DNA from: a bacterium | Lineage (GTDB): Bacteria; Chloroflexota; Dormibacteria; Aeolococcales; Bog-877 | Reading direction: 5' to 3' | NCBI GenBank assembly: GCA_021816695.1 | Contig: JAKAXE010000013.1 | Coordinates: 1 to 44,711, forward strand | DNA length: 44,711 bases | Shown here: piece by piece, positions 41,568 through 44,711 of the stretch | How the letters are laid out: each line of letters opens with the position of its first letter | Position numbering within the stretch: the stretch's first letter is position 1 | The notes under the pieces: generated by a model | The model's database searches: none | The model's input: the letters and a program-made list of their open reading frames with translations, nothing else | Told to the model about the DNA's origin: nothing | Made by a program: the position numbers and the translations under genes

Positions 41568-42655
41568 TACGCCTTGCGGAGGTGCGGGTCACTCAGGAGC
41601 AAGAGCAGGCCGTCATCTCAGTCCTGCGTTCGGGCCAGCTTGCCATGGGTCAGCACACAAAGGAGGTCGAGCTCCGCTTGTCGTCACTGCTGGGAGGGGC
41701 GCACTGCGTAGCCGTATCAAACGGCACTGTCGGCTTAACACTAGCAATGGCCGCAGCCGGGGTGGGGCCGGGACGCGATGTAGTGACTACGGCATTTTCA
41801 TTCATCGGCACCATCGAGCCTGTTATCCAGCTAGGGGCATCTCCGGTTTTCGTGGACGTCGACATGGACACTGGCAACCTTGACATCGCCCAAGTCGAGG
41901 CAGCACTGAGCGAACGCACAGCAGCGATAGTGCCTGTGCACCTTTACGGACGCCCCGTGGACATGACAGCACTACGCAGCATCGCTGACCGATGGCGCAT
42001 ACCTATTATCGAGGACGCATGCCAAGCGATCGGGGCCAAGCACGTTGATGGATCGATGGTCGGATCATCAGGCATCGCGGTTTTCTCCTTCTACGGGAGC
42101 AAGAACGTCACCTGCGGTGAGGGGGGGCTCGTGGCAACCTCAGCGCCTGAGGTAGCCGAGCGCGTGCGGCTTCTACGCAACCACGGGTCGGGCGTTGCAT
42201 ACGAGCACCAAGCCATTGGTTACAACGGGCGAATGACAGACATTCAGGCGGCCCTGCTGCAGTCCACAGTCGACCGTGTCGGCGCGGTCACCCGGGATCG
42301 CCGTGCCCATGCTCGGTACTACGATCAGTCGGTCCACAACCCTCACCTGGTAAAGCCCCCTTGGTCAGAGGCCGATGGCAACTGCTGGCACCAATACACG
42401 GTACGCACCCACAGCGAGGCAGCCCGGGATAAGCTACGAGCCTGGGCGCTGCAACTAGGGGTGGAGACTCGAGTCTACTACCCGACTGCGTTGTCGGCCC
42501 TGCCACTCGTCCGGAAACTGGGCTTCGGACGGTCGTGCCCACGTGCCGAGGCCCTCTCAAAGACCGTCGTATCCGTCCCTGTGCGGGAGAGTCTGTCGGA
42601 ATCGGAAGTAGTTCAAGTCGGCGAGGTGCTCGACGGGTGGCGACCAGACCTGTGA
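41564..42655 (+). CDS. DegT/DnrJ/EryC1/StrS aminotransferase, WbpE-like
   Basis: A PLP-dependent sugar aminotransferase (363 residues) that would aminate C3 of the keto-sugar made by the WbpB-like enzyme, using glutamate. Key features: SNGTVGLTLAMAAAGVGPG, FSFIGTIEPVIQLGASPVFV, VPVHLYGRPVDM, EDACQAIGAKH and the PLP lysine in FYGSKNVTCGEGG. RNHGS and GYNGRMTDIQAALL also fit the family. I choose GTG 41564, which overlaps the preceding stop (GTGA) and gives VIRLAEVRVTQEQ, aligned with the usual family start; ATG 41552 is the alternative. WbpE is the best functional guess from the gene set. Confidence 0.9.
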   Translation: MIRLAEVRVTQEQEQAVISVLRSGQLAMGQHTKEVELRLSSLLGGAHCVAVSNGTVGLTLAMAAAGVGPGRDVVTTAFSFIGTIEPVIQLGASPVFVDVDMDTGNLDIAQVEAALSERTAAIVPVHLYGRPVDMTALRSIADRWRIPIIEDACQAIGAKHVDGSMVGSSGIAVFSFYGSKNVTCGEGGLVATSAPEVAERVRLLRNHGSGVAYEHQAIGYNGRMTDIQAALLQSTVDRVGAVTRDRRAHARYYDQSVHNPHLVKPPWSEADGNCWHQYTVRTHSEAARDKLRAWALQLGVETRVYYPTALSALPLVRKLGFGRSCPRAEALSKTVVSVPVRESLSESEVVQVGEVLDGWRPDL

Positions 42656-43806
42656 AGAACTACGGTGACGCTCCGCCTTCAAGGCGCAGTTGCATAGTAG
42701 TGACCCCGGCTCTCGTGTATGGCAGTTGGTCCTGGCTTGACGACATTATCCGTCACTCCCCAGACATCTCGTGGCTCGTCGTGGGGTACGGCAGTATCCC
42801 GGAGACGGCCCCGAAGAACGTTCGGTTCGTTACCCTGCGGGGCGGCAACTATCTAAAAGTCGGGCGCCTAGGCACCCGGACCCCGTTTCTGTGGCTGAAC
42901 TGGTTGTACGTGATGCCGCTGGTCCTGATTGCAATGGCTCACACATGGCGCATTAAGCCTTTCATAATAGTGGGCAACGGCATCGCGTCGGCATCCTTGC
43001 TAGTTGCCTGCCGAGCCGCGTCACCCCGTACCCGCGTTTGGCTGGCTTACCACAGTGCGATTGGACACCTTCCGTCCATCGTGCGCGTAGGCATACGGAT
43101 CGTACTTGCGCCGGTGTCGGGCGCGGTCTGCAACTCGCTGGGAAATAAGCGGGAACTGCAGTCAGTGATGCCCGGACGGCGGATCGTGCCTGTGGAGCAC
43201 TGGGCAGATGACGTCTTCTTCACCGGCGATGTCCGCCCCTCGCGTATGGCTCCGGGATGCGCCTCGTCTCGGCCCATCCGAGTCCTGTACGTCGGCCGAA
43301 CCGACCCCGAGAAGTTCGGGCAGTGTGAACGGGTCTGTACCGCATTGGCTCAGCAGGGATTGGTCGAGCTCACCGTCGTCGGCCCAACTGCGGCCGTGGC
43401 TTCTCCACCAGGTGTCCGCTTCATGGGATATGTGTCTTCTCGGGCTGCCCTACATGAGCTGTATCAGGATGCTGACGTCACCTGGGCACCCGCTGACGTC
43501 GACTACTTGAGCAGGCCAGGCGTGGAGTCGCTGGCCAGCGGCTGTCCCATCATCGTCTCAGACATCCCCGCCGTCGAGGGCAAGTGCGACGGATCGGTCC
43601 GAATCCCACGGAACCTGATACCAAAAAGCGTTGGTGTGGTCGTGGACGGGGCGGATGATAGGGAGGTAATCGCACTGTTCCGATCGTGGGCGACAGGTGC
43701 AGGCACGCCGGGTGAGCGCGAGGCATGTCGAATGTTGGCCAGGGCTAGGTTCTCCTCCCAGAACATCAGGCTAATAGTTGATACCTGGTTCTCAGCCCGA
43801 CATTGA
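42652..43806 (+). CDS. GT4-like glycosyltransferase
   Basis: 384 residues, GT-B type. The N-terminal half is divergent, with VVTPALVYGSWSWLDDIIRH and a hydrophobic stretch (FLWLNWLYVMPLVLIAMAHT) that may dip into the membrane. The C-terminal half is clearer: PIRVLYVGRTDPEKFGQCER, VELTVVGPT, VRFMGYVSSRAALHELYQDA and RPGVESLASGCPIIVSD, the last in the E-x7-E position. The start is GTG 42652, overlapping the aminotransferase stop as GTGA; the longer open frame upstream is antisense-like. Coming right after the WbpB/D/E genes, it may transfer the resulting diacetamido-uronic acid. It is the last intact gene before the insertion-sequence remnants. Confidence 0.8.
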   Translation: MKNYGDAPPSRRSCIVVTPALVYGSWSWLDDIIRHSPDISWLVVGYGSIPETAPKNVRFVTLRGGNYLKVGRLGTRTPFLWLNWLYVMPLVLIAMAHTWRIKPFIIVGNGIASASLLVACRAASPRTRVWLAYHSAIGHLPSIVRVGIRIVLAPVSGAVCNSLGNKRELQSVMPGRRIVPVEHWADDVFFTGDVRPSRMAPGCASSRPIRVLYVGRTDPEKFGQCERVCTALAQQGLVELTVVGPTAAVASPPGVRFMGYVSSRAALHELYQDADVTWAPADVDYLSRPGVESLASGCPIIVSDIPAVEGKCDGSVRIPRNLIPKSVGVVVDGADDREVIALFRSWATGAGTPGEREACRMLARARFSSQNIRLIVDTWFSARH

Positions 43807-43853
43807 CGCGAGCGGACCACGGTGAGGCCAATTTGGTCTCGCCGCGTCACAAC

Positions 43854-44204
43854 TTAGTGTTGGCAACGAGTGAGCCTGGTCGGGTGCTGGCAGAGCTCCA
43901 GATGCAACACCGTGCCCCGGATCCCCAGACACGCCTCCAGCCGCCGCTCCACGTGGGCCAGCTGTGCCTCCGTCAGAGCCGTCGGCTTGGACCGCTCCGG
44001 ATACCGCCGCGCCGCCTCCGCCTCCACTTCCCGCTTCACCGTCCGCCAGTTCAAATGGAAGTCCCTCGCCAGCGCCGCCACGCTCCAGCCATGGGACCGC
44101 AGGACTCGCAAACTCATGCCAACTTCCTCACACTGCAACGGGGGCCTCCTCAGACTTGGACTAGACACCCAAAGCCTGCCAGGGGGCCCTTCTCTTCTGT
44201 CCAC
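43854..44204 (-). pseudogene. istA: IS21-family IstA transposase, N-terminal remnant
   Basis: The reading frame begins near 44204 (or ATG 44117). It contains the IstA helix-turn-helix (VLRSHGWSVAALARDFHLNW followed by RTVKREVE) and then YPERSKPTALTEAQLAHVER-type sequence as in IS21 transposases. After about residue 100 the similarity stops, and the frame ends at 43854. A full IstA is about 350 to 500 residues with a DDE domain, so the catalytic part and the helper IstB are missing here. Confidence 0.75.
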
Positions 44205-44234
44205 CGTCAGGGCTCCGGTCCTGCCGCGGAGTGC

Positions 44235-44273
44235 TGCACTTTTCGTGATCAGCTCATTGCACTATTCGTGATC
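44235..44273. repeat. Two direct repeats of the IS21 end (transposase-binding type)
   Basis: Two 16-base copies differing at one base, with 7 bases between, lie just inside the element's terminus. This is the known arrangement of IS21-family ends. Confidence 0.75.
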
Positions 44274-44341
44274 GCCCACACGTGAGGCTGGTCGAGGCGA
44301 TATGTGGTCCAAACTGGCCGTATTGGGCAAGGAGGACCGAG

Positions 44342-44554
44342 ATGAAAGGCAGGAAGCACACTCCGGAGCAGATCGTGCGGAAGCTGCGGGAGGCAGACCG
44401 GATGGCGGGAGAACGGGCAAGCTTGGCGGAAGTGGCCAAGGCGATGGAGGTGTCAGAGGTGCGAACGATAGCCGAAAACGGACCCGCCGTGATGGACGAA
44501 AACAGGACCACCTTGGTGTCTGTGGATAAAGGGGTAGCAGTCGTAGGGGGGTGA
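44342..44554 (+). pseudogene. IS3-family OrfA transposase fragment
   Basis: After AGGAGG, ATG 44342 begins MKGRKHTPEQIVRKLREADR followed by SLAEVAKAMEVSE, the N-terminal helix-turn-helix of IS3-group OrfA proteins (usually continuing ATYHRWRNQYGG). From about 44460 the sequence is unrelated and the frame ends at 44554. No OrfB integrase is present. It was probably interrupted by the sequence that contains the repeats at 44474-44509. Confidence 0.7.
44474..44509. repeat. Direct repeat pair, possible end of a second insertion sequence
   Basis: GAAAACGGACC (44474-44484) and GAAAACAGGACC (44498-44509) lie at the point where OrfA similarity ends. Spaced repeats just inside a break resemble the multiple-end-repeat layout of IS21-type elements. 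From 44510 to the window end I see no gene I can support. Confidence 0.35.
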
Positions 44555-44711
44555 GGGGTCCGGGGAGCGGGGGTTGGACAACCTGGGGAGTGGGGAACGG
44601 TCGAGGTGTCCCAGGTCATCGGCAACCGGTTCCGGGCCTCCTGGGCCGTTGTAGCGGCACGTTTTGGGACCGTTCCGGCACGGCGGCCGGGTCTTGGCCC
44701 CGGTCACCCCT

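Larger units (their letters stand above)
43854..44280 (-). mobile_element. Truncated IS21-family insertion sequence, one end preserved
   Basis: The preserved end reads TGTGGGCGATCACGAATAGT from 44280 inward on the minus strand. It has two copies of the IS21-type internal end repeat: on the plus strand TGCACTTTTCGTGATC (44235-44250) and TGCACTATTCGTGATC (44258-44273), 23 bases apart. The istA remnant follows. The other end is missing; the break falls near 43.85-43.9 kb, just after the GT4 gene. Confidence 0.7.

Noticed and set aside
1-44711. CRISPR arrays, tRNA or rRNA genes.
   Set aside because: No short regularly spaced direct repeats with unique spacers and no T-loop (GGTTCRANNCC) sequences with matching arms were seen. 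The only regular repeats are the protein modules.

Overview
The window is high-GC bacterial DNA with tightly packed operons, many GTG and TTG starts, and stop/start overlaps of 1 to 8 bases. Gene content (SufU with a SufT-like protein, CysN/CysD/CysH, an Rrf2 regulator, secreted S53 peptidase, AftD-like membrane enzymes) suggests an actinobacterium or a Chloroflexota/Dormibacterota-type soil lineage. I cannot fix the phylum from sequence alone. A secreted sedolisin would fit an acidic habitat.

Layout. Bases 1-5454 are sulfur and Fe-S metabolism: a DinB/DUF664 gene cut by the window edge, an Rrf2 regulator, cysD-cysN (minus), a divergent APS/PAPS reductase (cysH), and sufU with a SufT/DUF59 gene. 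Bases 5804-8747 hold a three-gene nucleotide-sugar operon (6-dehydrogenase, GT2, epimerase). Bases 9434-14965 hold two polytopic membrane proteins and a large methyltransferase-glycosyltransferase fusion.

Bases 15144-27362 are the most distinctive part. Four secreted proteins (an S53 peptidase, a protein with an unrecognised N-terminal domain, a C39-like cysteine protease and a protein with almost nothing else) each end in exactly three copies of one roughly 120-residue module. This module starts with a P-x-R-x-x-DTR motif and ends in a VVVDVxGWY-like motif. A decayed fifth copy lies between two of them.

Bases 27597-43806 are a surface-polysaccharide locus: GT4 and GT2 glycosyltransferases, a Wzx-like flippase, GT-C/AftD-like membrane proteins, and a WecB/WbpI-WbpB-WbpD-WbpE set. 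With the distant 6-dehydrogenase at 7.6-8.7 kb, this set would make UDP-GlcNAc3NAcA or UDP-ManNAc3NAcA. From about 32 kb onward the sequence is visibly less GC-biased at third codon positions. The locus contains a 1.3-kb stretch with no convincing gene and ends against IS21 and IS3 remnants (43.85-44.7 kb), which suggests acquired DNA.

Working picture: sulfate reduction and Fe-S assembly on the left, then a cell-envelope region that makes an acidic amino-sugar glycan and exports a family of exoproteins with a shared triple C-terminal module. That the module anchors the proteins to envelope glycan is a hypothesis from architecture and neighbourhood only.
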